A stretch of 64,000 nt of DNA from UBA6168 sp964508135. GTDB lineage: Bacteria; Bacteroidota; Bacteroidia; Chitinophagales; Saprospiraceae. Positions 15,312 to 24,854 of the stretch are shown piece after piece. The position numbers and the translations under genes are program-made. Where the stretch lies: contig CAZDSU010000032.1 of the NCBI GenBank assembly GCA_964508135.1, forward strand, positions 1-64,000, written 5' to 3'. The notes under the pieces are model-generated. The model searched no databases. It worked only from the letters and a program-made list of their open reading frames with translations, and was not told the origin of the DNA. The stretch's first letter is position 1. Each line of letters starts with the position of its first letter.

Positions 15312-16130
15312 TTAACGAAAATATTTGTCTAAAACTTGCGCCATCTGCGCCTGAATTTCAAGCGCAGCAGCACGTGCTTTTTCGGCGAAGTCCTCGCCGT
15401 TGCTAGCAAAGATGATGCCCCGGGAGGAATTTACCAGCAATCCAACCTCACTATTCAGGCCGTATTCGCAGACTTTTTCCAACTCGCCGCCCTGCGCACC
15501 GATGCCGGGAACAAGCAGGAAGTTGTCGGGTGCTACTCGCCGGATTTCCTTGAACTTTTCGGGGTGAGTAGCGCCGGTGACAAACATCAGGTTTGATGAA
15601 TTGCCCCAAGTCTGCGCTTTTTTCATCACTTTTTCGAACAATGGCTCGCCGTTTTCTTGCTCCGAAAACTGGAAGTCATAGCTGCCCTTGTTCGATGTCA
15701 GTGCCAATAGGATGACCCATTTGCCCTCGAATTCGAGGAAGGGCTTTACGCTATCTTCGCCCATGTATGGTGCAACGGTCACGGAGTCGAAGTTCATTTG
15801 TTTGAAAAAGGCCTGAGCGTATTGCGTGGACGTGTTGCCAATATCGCCCCGCTTTGCATCGGCGATGGTAAAAATATTTTCGGGGATGAGCGACATGGTT
15901 TTTTCCAGCGTCTGCCAGCCTCGCCAGCCCTGCGATTCGTAAAAAGCGAGGTTGGGCTTGTAGGCCACGCAAAGGTCGTGGGTCGCTTCGATGATTTGGC
16001 GGTTGAACTCGTAAACTGGGTCATCAAACCTGAGCAAGTGCGGCGGAAGCTTGGAAAGTTCGCTATCCAATCCAATGCAGAGGAAAGATTTTTTTGCAAG
16101 AATTTGCTCAAAAAGCTGTTGTCGGGTCAT
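15312..16130 (-). CDS. pyrF: Orotidine-5'-phosphate decarboxylase (type 2)
   Basis: 272 residues. Converts OMP to UMP, the last step of de novo pyrimidine synthesis. The catalytic motif is TIADAKRGDIGNT with Lys93. SFLCIGLDSELSKLP at the N-terminus, YKPNLAFYES, VTVAPYMGEDSVKPF and LLVPGIGAQGGE fit the longer type 2 PyrF found in Bacteroidota and actinobacteria. Full length. engB ends 21 bases upstream on the same strand, so they probably share a transcript. Confidence 0.96.
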   Translation of the reverse strand: MTRQQLFEQILAKKSFLCIGLDSELSKLPPHLLRFDDPVYEFNRQIIEATHDLCVAYKPNLAFYESQGWRGWQTLEKTMSLIPENIFTIADAKRGDIGNTSTQYAQAFFKQMNFDSVTVAPYMGEDSVKPFLEFEGKWVILLALTSNKGSYDFQFSEQENGEPLFEKVMKKAQTWGNSSNLMFVTGATHPEKFKEIRRVAPDNFLLVPGIGAQGGELEKVCEYGLNSEVGLLVNSSRGIIFASNGEDFAEKARAAALEIQAQMAQVLDKYFR

Positions 16131-16151
16131 GGCTCAACGCTGATATTGCTG

Positions 16152-16754
16152 CTATTTTTTAATGGTTTGGTTGACTTGTTGGATAAAGTCGAGCACTTCC
16201 TCTCGACCCGTTCGATGTTCTGCGGAGGTGATGAACTCCTGCGGCATGGTTTCCCAAGTTTCCAAGAGCGCTGCCCGGAAGGCGGCGAGTCTCCGTTCCA
16301 ATTGGGCTTTGGATAGGCGGTCACACTTGGTGTAGGCGATGGCGAACGGAACTTGGTTCTCGCCCAAAAAACCCAAGAACTCAAGGTCGTTTTTCCTCGG
16401 TTCGATGTTTGAATCAATCAGCACAAAGCAGCAAACTAGCGCCTCCCGCTTCAGCAGGAAGTTCTCAATCATCGGCCCAAAGCCTGCCCTGATTTTCTTG
16501 CCCGCCTTGGCGTAGCCGTAACCGGGAAGGTCCACCAAGTGCCAGTTTTCATTGATGAGAAAGAAGTTGATGGTTTGGGTTTTGCCCGGCGTGTTGGAGA
16601 CGTGCGCCAAACCCTTTCGCCCGGTGAGCATATTGATGAGGGACGATTTGCCTACGTTGGAACGGCCAATGAAGGCATATTCCGGGAGTTTGGTCGTTGG
16701 GCAATCTTCTATTGTAACGAAACTCCCACTGTAATCTGCTGTTGTTATTTCCAT
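16152..16754 (-). CDS. engB: Ribosome biogenesis GTP-binding protein EngB/YsxC
   Basis: 200 residues from the ATG at 16754 (MEITTADYSGSFVTIEDCP). EngB is a TrmE-Era-Obg-family GTPase needed for 50S assembly. G1 IGRSNVGKSS (29-38), G2-region NTPGKTQTINFF, G3 DLPGYGYA and G4 YTKCDRL are all intact. A longer in-frame start at 16922 would run into the promoter area of the divergent PAP2 gene and lacks conservation. First gene of an engB-pyrF pair. Confidence 0.95.
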   Translation of the reverse strand: MEITTADYSGSFVTIEDCPTTKLPEYAFIGRSNVGKSSLINMLTGRKGLAHVSNTPGKTQTINFFLINENWHLVDLPGYGYAKAGKKIRAGFGPMIENFLLKREALVCCFVLIDSNIEPRKNDLEFLGFLGENQVPFAIAYTKCDRLSKAQLERRLAAFRAALLETWETMPQEFITSAEHRTGREEVLDFIQQVNQTIKK

Positions 16755-16838
16755 GAGCCTCAAAGATGCAGAGAAACAATTTTTCAGTTGTCTTTTTAGA
16801 GCGAAAAGGCCCAACTTTGCCCAAAATAAATGAATTGA

Positions 16839-17498
16839 ATGGTCAAAACAGTCAATGAAAATCGGTTTTACTTTGTTTTGCTCGCTGTGTTTGTCTTGGT
16901 TGGCGGCATTTATTTGAGCCAATCCAATAAGGCTGATGCTATTTATTACTTTAGTGAAAACAGGACTCCCTTCCTTAACGGAGCATTCATATTCATAAAC
17001 TATCTCGGTGAGGCGTATGTCTATTTTTTGATTGGAATCACTGCACTTGCAGTTCGGGTTCGCTATTCCCTAATGGTAGCTATTACGGGTCTAAGTGTGA
17101 TGGCCACTAGTTTTGGGCTAAAAACCCTATTTGCCATAGACCGCCCATCGGCCTTTTTTGCCAAGCAAAATCTTTTGGAAAAAATCAGACTGATTGATGG
17201 AATTGAATTGCACAACGGCGCAACTAGCTTTCCTTCGGGGCATACCATGTCGGCATTTGCGCTTTACACCCTGCTAATTTTCTTGCTCCCCTCCCAAAAA
17301 CGGTATGCGCTCTCGCTCTTCACAATTGCCCTTTTGGTAGGCGTTTCAAGGATTTACTTGGTGCAGCATTTTCCGCCTGATGTCTATGCGGGAGGAATAA
17401 TAGGGGTCGCCCTGGCTATGGTAATTTATTCGGTGCAAAGCCGGTTAGAAGCTAATCATGAAGGTTGGCTGGACAAACCACTTTTTAGGGTGAGCTAG
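16839..17498 (+). CDS. PAP2-superfamily membrane phosphatase
   Basis: 219 residues, six predicted membrane helices. The three phosphatase motifs are present: KTLFAIDRPS, FPSGHT and SRIYLVQHFPPDV. They supply the catalytic His pair and the Asp. PAP2 enzymes dephosphorylate lipid phosphates such as phosphatidic acid, undecaprenyl pyrophosphate or lipid A phosphates, at the outer face of the inner membrane. The substrate cannot be told from sequence. Divergent from engB and convergent with the MCE gene. Confidence 0.9.
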   Translation: MVKTVNENRFYFVLLAVFVLVGGIYLSQSNKADAIYYFSENRTPFLNGAFIFINYLGEAYVYFLIGITALAVRVRYSLMVAITGLSVMATSFGLKTLFAIDRPSAFFAKQNLLEKIRLIDGIELHNGATSFPSGHTMSAFALYTLLIFLLPSQKRYALSLFTIALLVGVSRIYLVQHFPPDVYAGGIIGVALAMVIYSVQSRLEANHEGWLDKPLFRVS

Positions 17499-17552
17499 AT
17501 TCGAATATCTGAAAATCAAGGCAATTCAATTTCCAGTTTCCAGTTCCCAATT

Positions 17553-18593
17553 TCAATTCTTGTTCTTAAACGCCGGGTCGTTCTCCAACGGCTCGTACTC
17601 GTACTCCATTTGCTTTTTGGATAAAATGCGGCGGTAGCGCTCCGGGTGCAGGCGCAAATCCCTCAAAAGGTAATCCATGTTCTTGATGGTCGTCTCCAAG
17701 TTGGAGGCAAATTCCTTGTTGTTGAGTAGCATTGGGATGGCGCCGTCGCCCGATTTTAGGCTTTGGAGCAGGGTGCTTAGGTCGGCGATGGCCTTGTCGC
17801 TATTCGCTAGGGTGGATTGCAGTTTTTGCATTGTGACCTTGGTTTCACCAACAAGTTGCTGCACGTCTGCATCTTTCAGGTCCTTTGACACGTCCTCGGC
17901 ATTTGCTAGAATGTTCTTGATTTGCTGGTTGCTCTCCTTGAGGTTGGAGGTTATGGACTCAATGTTTCTGATGCTTCTTTCAATGGAGCCAGCGGAATTT
18001 TCCATCACCTTGTCCAATCGGTCGGTGGAACGGTGCAAGTTCGCCAGCGTAAGGCGCACATCTTGGACGCTCTGGTTAATTTCCTCACTGTTCTTTAAGC
18101 GGTACGAAAGTGTATCGAGCATGTCTTTCAGACCTGCATTGAGTTGGTCAATGTAGAGCCTGACCTCGTCCGGTGTTACCATTGAAGCCAACAAGCCCTT
18201 CGTAAAACCTTTGAGGTAATCGCCATCCTTGACGCAATCGCCATTGGAACAAGCACCTTGAAATATAAGGTCAATATGCGTTCCACCCATCGGCCCATCG
18301 GAGACGATGGTTGCGATGGTCGTTTTCGGCACCTTTGTGCCACTGTCAAGGTGAAGTTCAGCGGTGATGACGTTAGGGTTGTCATCGCTTTGGAAAATAT
18401 CCGACACCAAGCCCACTTGTAGCCCATTTATCAAGATGGGCGTTGAAACTCGAAGCCCATCCACCCGCTGATAGTTGGCGTACACCACCAAGTTCTTTTT
18501 CAGAATATTGAAGCCCTTCAAGAACTTGTAGCCCCAAATGGCCATTGCCACCGTGATGATGGAGAAAATTGCGATCTTAATTTCTTTACGCAT
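17553..18593 (-). CDS. MCE/MlaD family lipid-transport protein
   Basis: 346 residues. One N-terminal membrane anchor (KIAIFSIITVAMAIWGYKFL, about 5-24) is followed by an MCE domain at about 36-115 (NLVVYANYQRVDGLRVSTPI, INGLQVGLV, VPKTTIATIVSDGPMGGTHI), then a long helical region (about 140-320) that is probably coiled coil. MlaD-type proteins form hexamers in the periplasm and pass phospholipids between the membranes. No MlaE or MlaF genes are adjacent on this side. It lies immediately downstream of the amidase gene, in an envelope-biogenesis block with lptD. Confidence 0.9.
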   Translation of the reverse strand: MRKEIKIAIFSIITVAMAIWGYKFLKGFNILKKNLVVYANYQRVDGLRVSTPILINGLQVGLVSDIFQSDDNPNVITAELHLDSGTKVPKTTIATIVSDGPMGGTHIDLIFQGACSNGDCVKDGDYLKGFTKGLLASMVTPDEVRLYIDQLNAGLKDMLDTLSYRLKNSEEINQSVQDVRLTLANLHRSTDRLDKVMENSAGSIERSIRNIESITSNLKESNQQIKNILANAEDVSKDLKDADVQQLVGETKVTMQKLQSTLANSDKAIADLSTLLQSLKSGDGAIPMLLNNKEFASNLETTIKNMDYLLRDLRLHPERYRRILSKKQMEYEYEPLENDPAFKNKN

Positions 18594-18600
18594 TTTGTAA

Positions 18601-18655
18601 GGATTTGGGGGTTTGAGGGTTTGAGTGTTAGAGTGTTAGAGGGGTTGGGCTGGGT
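18601..18655. repeat. Single-arm word array (GGGTTTGAGTGTTAGAG type)
   Basis: Tandem variants of GGGTTTGAG and TGTTAGAG fill the 78-base gap between the amidase stop and the MCE gene start. No complementary arm is seen here. A similar but reversed array (CTCACTCAAACCCTCC variants) lies at about 23434-23478, after the haloperoxidase stop. Confidence 0.55.
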
Positions 18656-18671
18656 TTAATTGCTAGAGCCT

Positions 18672-20195
18672 TCATTTTATCCGAGTGCCATTTTGGTAAG
18701 TGACCACAAAAGCATCACTAAAACCGATGGCTCGCAGCTTTGTTTTGGCGGCGGTTGCCTCTTCTTGGGTGGCGAAATTAACTACTTGGTATTTAAACAG
18801 GTTATTTTCTTCGATGACTTGTATCAAATATTCCACCCTGACCCATTTGCCCGTGTTCACGTCAAGCAGCTTTGGAGAGGCTGCCAATTGCACACGGAAT
18901 TGAATATCAGCGTTTTGTACAATTGGTTTTTCCGTTTTTGGCGCTGATTCGGAGATAGGATTGTCAACCAAAATTTTTGATGGGGCGCTTGGTACCTCAG
19001 TCTTTTTCTTTAGTGAAACAACCATTTCAGTCGGTGGCTTTGCCTCCTGTTTTGTCTCCTTTTTAGGTTCCAGCTTTGGTTCTTCTACCCAGGGTTGCGG
19101 CTTCGGCTTTTCAGGCTTTGTGTTCGTGTTCGTTTGAGGCAGCATGCTTTCTTGTTTTACGGGTTTTACGAATACCGATTCACCTAGTGATGGCCCTGTA
19201 CTGGCAGCAATCCCTTCCTCAGAATATGGTTCCGCAGAAACATCTTCAGCCGACTGCTCAGAATCGAGGAGGGTGAGCGGGGCAGGGGCGCCTCCTTCCA
19301 TCTCTTGCTTATAGTCGCTAAACGCTATCAACAGCGAATTTGCAATTGCTTTTTGTCCAGCCTTTGCCCTCAAAAAAGATTCCTCGGTGGAGTTGGTCAA
19401 AAAGCCCGTTTCGACCAACACGCTTGGCATTGTGGCGTATTTGAGCACAATAAAACCAGCTTGCTTCACGCCCCGGTTTTTGCGCTTGGCCACTATGTTG
19501 GTGTGCTGCTGCACCTTGTCGGCAAAGCTAAGGCTCTGCTGCAAAAAGGCATTTTGGAACATCGAAAACATGATGTGTGCCTCTGGCGAGTTGGGGTCGT
19601 AGCCATCGTAGTTTTTTTCGTAGTCCTCTTCCAAAAGTATGGCTTCGTTCTCCCTTTTAGCCACAGCCAAGTTGGCCTCGGTTGCGTGGAGGCCAAGCAC
19701 GTAGGTCTCTGTGCCCATCGTCTTGCTGGCGTTCACGATGGCGTTGCAATGGATGGAAATGAACAGGTCGGCCTTGTTTCGGGTGGCGATGGCCGCCCGT
19801 TCATTGAGCGGAATGAAAACGTCGCTGGAACGGGTCATTATCACCTTCACGTCCGGGAAGTTCTGCCTGATGGCTTCCGTCAGGTATTTTCCAACAGCCA
19901 GGCAGACGTGCTTTTCCTTGGTGTTGCCGCCACCGTGGCAACCTGGGTCGTGGCCGCCGTGGCCGGGGTCAATGACCACTGTTTTTACTTCGTAGCTGCC
20001 CTTCCGGCGTGAAATGGTCAGCTCGGGTGCGCCCACCGTGTCGGCTTCGGGGAGTAGCGTCAGAAAGTCTGTGCTGTTTGGTGCAGCTTTGATAATTTTG
20101 CCCGCCTCCCCGCCATTGGTGGGGATGTTAAGTTTTGGCAAACTCCAAGAGGAGCAAAACAGCATCAACGTTGGAAGGAAAATGATAGCCTTCAT
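18672..20195 (-). CDS. N-acetylmuramoyl-L-alanine amidase (Amidase_3) with C-terminal SPOR-like domain
   Basis: 507 residues from the ATG at 20195 (MKAIIFLPTLMLFCSSWS, a signal peptide). The Amidase_3 domain (about 70-300) has the zinc-ligand segments VVIDPGHGGHDPG, an early Glu (TKEKHVCLAVG), SIHCNA and the catalytic LVETGFLTN. It cleaves the lactyl-peptide bond of peptidoglycan. A proline/lysine-rich linker leads to a C-terminal region (FRVQLAASPKLLDV, YQVVNFATQEEATAAKTKLR) resembling SPOR peptidoglycan-binding modules. An upstream ATG at 20270 is rejected since it lies in a palindromic repeat. Divergent from lptD. Confidence 0.92.
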   Translation of the reverse strand: MKAIIFLPTLMLFCSSWSLPKLNIPTNGGEAGKIIKAAPNSTDFLTLLPEADTVGAPELTISRRKGSYEVKTVVIDPGHGGHDPGCHGGGNTKEKHVCLAVGKYLTEAIRQNFPDVKVIMTRSSDVFIPLNERAAIATRNKADLFISIHCNAIVNASKTMGTETYVLGLHATEANLAVAKRENEAILLEEDYEKNYDGYDPNSPEAHIMFSMFQNAFLQQSLSFADKVQQHTNIVAKRKNRGVKQAGFIVLKYATMPSVLVETGFLTNSTEESFLRAKAGQKAIANSLLIAFSDYKQEMEGGAPAPLTLLDSEQSAEDVSAEPYSEEGIAASTGPSLGESVFVKPVKQESMLPQTNTNTKPEKPKPQPWVEEPKLEPKKETKQEAKPPTEMVVSLKKKTEVPSAPSKILVDNPISESAPKTEKPIVQNADIQFRVQLAASPKLLDVNTGKWVRVEYLIQVIEENNLFKYQVVNFATQEEATAAKTKLRAIGFSDAFVVTYQNGTRIK

Positions 20196-20233
20196 TTTGA
20201 AGATAAATAAGGTTCTCGGTGGAGCAAGGAAAA

Positions 20234-20316
20234 TGGAAATCATGAAATTGGGAAATTGAGCCCCAAGCATTGCCGCCCAATTTCTTAATTTCTCAATTTC
20301 CTAATTTCAATTTCAA
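20234..20316. repeat. Word-repeat palindrome (GAAATTGGGAAATTGAG type)
   Basis: A left array (GAAATCATGAAATTGGGAAA) pairs with a right array (CCCAATTTCTTAATTTCTCA onward) across a short GC-rich loop. It lies in the divergent spacer between amidase and lptD, unlike most copies, which follow stop codons. Related words appear at 31212-31247 and 36442-36511. Confidence 0.7.
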
Positions 20317-20388
20317 CTCCGCAACTTTGAGTTTGCTGGGTATTTTATTCCACATTCCCGGCTTTCAAACAAACTTCAATCCAAAGAT

Positions 20389-23145
20389 TTGCCCGCAAAG
20401 TTAGTCATAATTCTTTCTTTTATAATGCTTGGCGCAATTGCAATGCAAGCACAGGTGCAACCTGCGCAGCGCCAAACACCCGATTCCCTCCGGCTAGCGC
20501 CATCAAACCTAGGGCAACCTCCCCAACCCAACTTTGGCCAGCCTACCCAGCCGCCCAGCGCCAACCTCGACAGCATCACCCTCTCCCCGGATGCTCTTGA
20601 CGACCAGATTGACTACACCGCAGCGGATTCCATGTATTTTGACATCAAAAACAAGCAGATACACCTGTACGGGCAGGCTGAGGTCAAATTCCAAACGATG
20701 ACCATTCAGGCGAACTACATCCTGATTGATTGGAAAGGAAACACCATGTCCGCAGAAGGCAAGCGGCTGGCGAATGGGGAATGGCTTGGCAAACCGCATT
20801 TCACCGAAGGTGACCAAGACTTCACGACCAGCAGCATGCGGTACAATTACAAAACCTACAAAGGCATTATCTACGACTCGCAAACGAAGCAGGAAGGGAT
20901 GAACATTTTGGGCCAAAAGGGCAAGTTTTTCGGTACGGGCAACGACACGACGAAGCACAACATAATTTACAACAAAAACGCCGATTTCACTACCTGCGAC
21001 CTGGACCACCCACATTTCAGTATTCGCAGCAACAAGCAAAAAATCGTGCAGGACAAGGTGGCGGTGGTCGGCCCCTGCAACCTCATCATTGGCGACATAC
21101 CCACGCCGCTGTGGTTGCCGTTCGGGTTTTTTCCGTTGAAATTGGGCGTGCGCACCGGGCTGATTTTCCCCCAAAACTACGAGTACTCCGAGGCTTGGGG
21201 CTTCGGGTTGGAACGGGTCGGGTACTACTTGCCCATCAACGACAATATGGACCTCCAGCTCACGGGCGATATTTACCTCAAGGGCACGTTCCGCCTTCAT
21301 GCGCTTTCAAACTACAAAAAACGCTACAAGTACAGTGGCAGGGCAAACCTTGACTTTGCCTACCAACGAACGGAGGACGCCGAAGGTGGAATCAGCCATG
21401 AGCCTTCTGGCAGCCTGCAATGGTCGCACACACAGGACGCCAAGGCACACCCGTACCGCAACCTCGGTGGAAGCATCAACATCCAAACGGGTAACTACCA
21501 AAAATCCAACCGCACGGACGCTGCCGCACGCCTCAACAGCTCGCTCAGTTCCAACATGAGCTTCCGGCAGCGTTTCGACAAGCCATTTGACCTGAGCGCC
21601 TCGTTTAGTCACTCGCAGAACACGAACACACGCAACGTAACCATCAGCTTCCCAACGGTCAATTTCCAGACACAAAACCTGTATCCTTTTAAAAGAAAGG
21701 TGAAAACGGGCGGCGAAAAATGGTTCGAGCGGATACAGATGCGTTACACCTCGGAGGCTAGGAACCAGTTCACGGCAAAGGACAGCACCCTGTTCAAGCA
21801 GTCAACGCTGGACAGTGCCAAGTTCGGCCTACGGCACAATGTGACAACTAGTACCAGCTTTAACTTCCTCAAATTCTTCAACATTTCACCCAGTGCCAGC
21901 TACAAAGAAGTGTGGTATTTCAAAACGCAGAACAAAACCTTTGACCCGAACTTGACCATACAAATGGATACCACTTGGAACGATGACTCCACAGACTTCA
22001 TCGTGACCAACGACACGACGAAGTTTGGCAATATCGTCACCGATGAAATGTGGCGGTTCAAGCCACTTCGCCAGTTCAACGCTGGAGCGAGCATGAGCAC
22101 CAAGGTCTTCGGTACCATCCTGTTCAAAAAGGGAAAACTGCGGGGCCTGCGCCATGTGATGACGCCCACGGTCGGCTTCAACTATACGCCCGACTTCACC
22201 GATCCGGACTGGGGCTATTTCAAAACGGTAAAAAAAGACCTGCGAAACGACGAACTGCTACGGTACAGCATCTACGAAAACAACCGGATAAGCGGGTTTG
22301 AGCAACCCTCCACGGGCGGCAAGCAGATGGCGCTGAATTACGGGTTCAGCAACCTTTTCGAAGCGAAGGTCTTCTCCAAACGGGACTCGACGCTGAAGAA
22401 CGTCAAGTTGTTCAACTCCATTTCTGTCAACGGCAGCTACAACCTTGCGGCGGACTCCCTGCAATGGAGCGTGGTGAGCATCGGTGGAAACACCAATTTC
22501 TTCAACAGCTTAACCTCCTTCAGATTTGGCGTGGTGCTCGACCCCTACGACTTCAACCGAAGTACTGGAGGCCGAGTGAATCAGCTCAACCTAAACACCA
22601 ACGGGAAACTGCTCCACCTCACCTCGTGGAACATGAGCCTGAACACCAACATCACGGTGGAGCGATTGCGTGACCTCATCAAGGGCGAGGACACCGACAA
22701 AAAACCAATCAGCCAATCCTCCCGTCCAGAAGATGACACCGAGCCTTCGCTCGACAACGTGCAAGGACCGGAGGACTTCCTGAGCCTCTTTGAAAACTTC
22801 AGCATCCGCCACGATTTTACGGTGGGGCAGCGATACTACTCCAAAGCAGGGAAGGACTCCATTGCCATCACAACGCATACCATCTCCAGCCGTGGCTCCA
22901 TCAAGCTGACGCCAAACTGGAACATCTATGTCGGCAACTTCGGCTATGACTTCCAATCAAAGAAAATTACTTACCCTGACTTTTCCTTCGCCCGTGATCT
23001 CCATTGTTGGGAGATGGGCGTGTCCTGGCAGCCGCAGTTCGGCTCCTACAGCTTCTTCATCCGTGTGAAGCCTGGGAAACTGGATTTCATCAATATTCCT
23101 TACCGGAAGGGGTTGCAGGATAGTCGAGGATTTGGTGGGTTTTGA
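20389..23145 (+). CDS. lptD: LPS-assembly outer-membrane protein LptD
   Basis: 918 residues from a TTG at 20389, whose product MPAKLVIILSFIMLGAIAMQ is a good signal peptide; the next ATG (20425) would truncate it. A Pro/Gln-rich linker is followed by an OstA-like N-domain (IDYTAADSMYFDIKNKQIHL, YGQAEVKFQTMTIQANYILI) and a long beta-barrel with GPCNLIIGDIPTPLWLPFGF and GFGLERVGYYLPINDNMDLQ. LptD inserts LPS into the outer leaflet. C-terminus SFFIRVKPGKLDFINIPYRK. Part of an envelope block with amidase and MCE genes. Confidence 0.92.
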   Translation: MPAKLVIILSFIMLGAIAMQAQVQPAQRQTPDSLRLAPSNLGQPPQPNFGQPTQPPSANLDSITLSPDALDDQIDYTAADSMYFDIKNKQIHLYGQAEVKFQTMTIQANYILIDWKGNTMSAEGKRLANGEWLGKPHFTEGDQDFTTSSMRYNYKTYKGIIYDSQTKQEGMNILGQKGKFFGTGNDTTKHNIIYNKNADFTTCDLDHPHFSIRSNKQKIVQDKVAVVGPCNLIIGDIPTPLWLPFGFFPLKLGVRTGLIFPQNYEYSEAWGFGLERVGYYLPINDNMDLQLTGDIYLKGTFRLHALSNYKKRYKYSGRANLDFAYQRTEDAEGGISHEPSGSLQWSHTQDAKAHPYRNLGGSINIQTGNYQKSNRTDAAARLNSSLSSNMSFRQRFDKPFDLSASFSHSQNTNTRNVTISFPTVNFQTQNLYPFKRKVKTGGEKWFERIQMRYTSEARNQFTAKDSTLFKQSTLDSAKFGLRHNVTTSTSFNFLKFFNISPSASYKEVWYFKTQNKTFDPNLTIQMDTTWNDDSTDFIVTNDTTKFGNIVTDEMWRFKPLRQFNAGASMSTKVFGTILFKKGKLRGLRHVMTPTVGFNYTPDFTDPDWGYFKTVKKDLRNDELLRYSIYENNRISGFEQPSTGGKQMALNYGFSNLFEAKVFSKRDSTLKNVKLFNSISVNGSYNLAADSLQWSVVSIGGNTNFFNSLTSFRFGVVLDPYDFNRSTGGRVNQLNLNTNGKLLHLTSWNMSLNTNITVERLRDLIKGEDTDKKPISQSSRPEDDTEPSLDNVQGPEDFLSLFENFSIRHDFTVGQRYYSKAGKDSIAITTHTISSRGSIKLTPNWNIYVGNFGYDFQSKKITYPDFSFARDLHCWEMGVSWQPQFGSYSFFIRVKPGKLDFINIPYRKGLQDSRGFGGF

Positions 23146-23197
23146 GTTCGTCGGTTTAATTTCCCCTTAATTATTGTGCGGTCTCTTCCTTCCTTCC

Positions 23198-23371
23198 TTA
23201 CCTATCAATCCAATCCACCTTCTCATGCGTCTGCACAGGACCGCACCCGACTTTTTGCAAGAGGAACAACAAGAGGATTGCGCCGATGACATAGAGTAGC
23301 CAACTAGGTTTGTTGGATGGCGCAGGCCCGCTTGGCGGCTGGTTTGGCTGGTGGTGTTGTGGTGTGGACAT
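23198..23371 (-). CDS. Small single-span membrane protein
   Basis: 57 residues from the ATG at 23371: a Pro/Gln/His-rich cytoplasmic head (STPQHHQPNQPPSGPAPSNK), one helix (PSWLLYVIGAILLLFLLQK), then GCGPVQTHEKVDWIDR. TACTTTCG at 23376-23383, directly upstream, is close to the -7 element and would put the transcript start at or next to the ATG, so the message may be leaderless. A longer frame from 23440 is possible but runs through this promoter. No known family. Confidence 0.5.
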   Translation of the reverse strand: MSTPQHHQPNQPPSGPAPSNKPSWLLYVIGAILLLFLLQKVGCGPVQTHEKVDWIDR

Positions 23372-23471
23372 ACTGCGAAAGTAGCGGATTAGCCACGAAA
23401 GACGTGACAAATTTGCAAAATCTCCTTTTGGTGCTCTCACTCAAACCCTCCTTCTCTCAAATCCTCAAACC

Positions 23472-24854
23472 CTATTTCTTAAAAGGCAACCCATTCACCG
23501 CCCTTCCGATTTGGTACCCCATGCGTACGCCTTCGTCCGCATCCATGCGGAAGTGGACACCAAGGGGGATGCGGGAGTAGGCGTTTTCCTCCGCCATTTC
23601 ATAGAAGCTGTCAAAGCTGCGGGGCATCCCAAAGAATTCCGTGCGGTTTTCATGGGTATGGTCGGTCATACTGTAATTATAGCCAAAGATATTGGATAGC
23701 ACCTCTGCCGCTGCCCCTCCAAATGTAGAGTGGCCAGATGGGTAGGCAGGGAAACTGGGCGTACTGGTCAAGTAGTGTACCTGCCAATTTGGGTCAATAT
23801 TGCGTTGGATATAGCTTACCGGGCGCTCAACATTGTAAACGTACTTGGAATACCAGCAAGCCACACTTGCATCGTTCAGGGCGATGGACACCTTGGCGTA
23901 GGCGTAGAGTGCAAGCTCAAGGCTGGCGTCTTCTTTTTCCAGCACTTGGGTGGTGATGGCAATCCAGCGGGCAGCAGGGCTAAGTGCCATGCCAGTCACA
24001 TCGTCGCTCCAAAACTGGGCAATCCATTTGTTTTCAAAGTCCAACTCGTTCACGGTCAGGTAAACTTCCTGTGCTTGGTTGTAGAAAAGTGAATTGGGGG
24101 ATTCGCTGAATGCAACCGGTGGCTTGGCCAGCTTGTCATCCTGCGTGATGGCAAAGGTGCGGGCCTGCCCCCAGTATGGGAAAAGGGCTTTCCCGTAATC
24201 GGGAGCCGTGGGTTGCCAGAGGCCGGGGCCTTGCGGCGGCACGTAGGAGCTTGGCCGGGGATTCAAGTATATCTCGTGACCAAACGGGTCAGTAGTTGAC
24301 CACTCCCAAATGGCCTCGGCCACTTCGATGCCCCGTTGCTTAGAGCGCTCGAAGACATCCTTGCCCGCCTTGGCCCGGAAGGTCTCGTTGAAGTCTTCCT
24401 CCAATGTCAAAACTTGGAACTGGAGTTCGGCTTGCTGTGCTGGCATCAAGATATTGCCGGGAACGAAATGCTTGAAAAGGGTAGCGTACACGGAATTTAC
24501 CACCGTCGGCCAATGGTAGGTCTTTGAATAATCCGCTTTTTGCATGTCGAGGCCCGTGAACACGCTTTCCAGCGATTGGTACTCTGGCATGCTGATCAGG
24601 GCCGCTTCGTAAGCGCCAATGTTGATATATGCCAAAGCACGTGGACAAGGCCCAGGTCGAAACCCTTGGGCGTACCGGTCGAGTTCGGTGTAGAGCTTCA
24701 TCCATGCGAGCGGCACGGCGGCGTCCTCGTTGGCGGCCAGGTTTTCGGCTTTTGTTATTTGGTTGTCGTCATTTTGGCAAGCGGGAAGCAGAAATACCAA
24801 AAGGATTGCAAAGGCGGCAAATTTGCCGAAGGCAGAAAGTACTGATTTGTTCAT
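23472..24854 (-). CDS. Vanadium-dependent haloperoxidase-like / PAP2-fold lipoprotein
   Basis: 460 residues. Lipoprotein signal with lipobox LLPAC (Cys26). The C-terminal half holds the three vanadate/phosphate-binding motifs of the family: KYVYNVERPVSYI, YPSGHSTFGGAAAEVL and SRIPLGVHFRMDADEG. These bind vanadate in haloperoxidases or act as a phosphatase site in PAP2 relatives. Enzymatic activity cannot be decided from sequence. Upstream on the minus strand, TAAATTTG at 24901-24908 is an exact TAnnTTTG -7 element. A single-arm word array follows the stop. Confidence 0.88.
   Translation of the reverse strand: MNKSVLSAFGKFAAFAILLVFLLPACQNDDNQITKAENLAANEDAAVPLAWMKLYTELDRYAQGFRPGPCPRALAYINIGAYEAALISMPEYQSLESVFTGLDMQKADYSKTYHWPTVVNSVYATLFKHFVPGNILMPAQQAELQFQVLTLEEDFNETFRAKAGKDVFERSKQRGIEVAEAIWEWSTTDPFGHEIYLNPRPSSYVPPQGPGLWQPTAPDYGKALFPYWGQARTFAITQDDKLAKPPVAFSESPNSLFYNQAQEVYLTVNELDFENKWIAQFWSDDVTGMALSPAARWIAITTQVLEKEDASLELALYAYAKVSIALNDASVACWYSKYVYNVERPVSYIQRNIDPNWQVHYLTSTPSFPAYPSGHSTFGGAAAEVLSNIFGYNYSMTDHTHENRTEFFGMPRSFDSFYEMAEENAYSRIPLGVHFRMDADEGVRMGYQIGRAVNGLPFKK

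Noticed and set aside
20509..21300. Minus-strand open frame of 263 codons
   Set aside because: Antisense to lptD, no domain.
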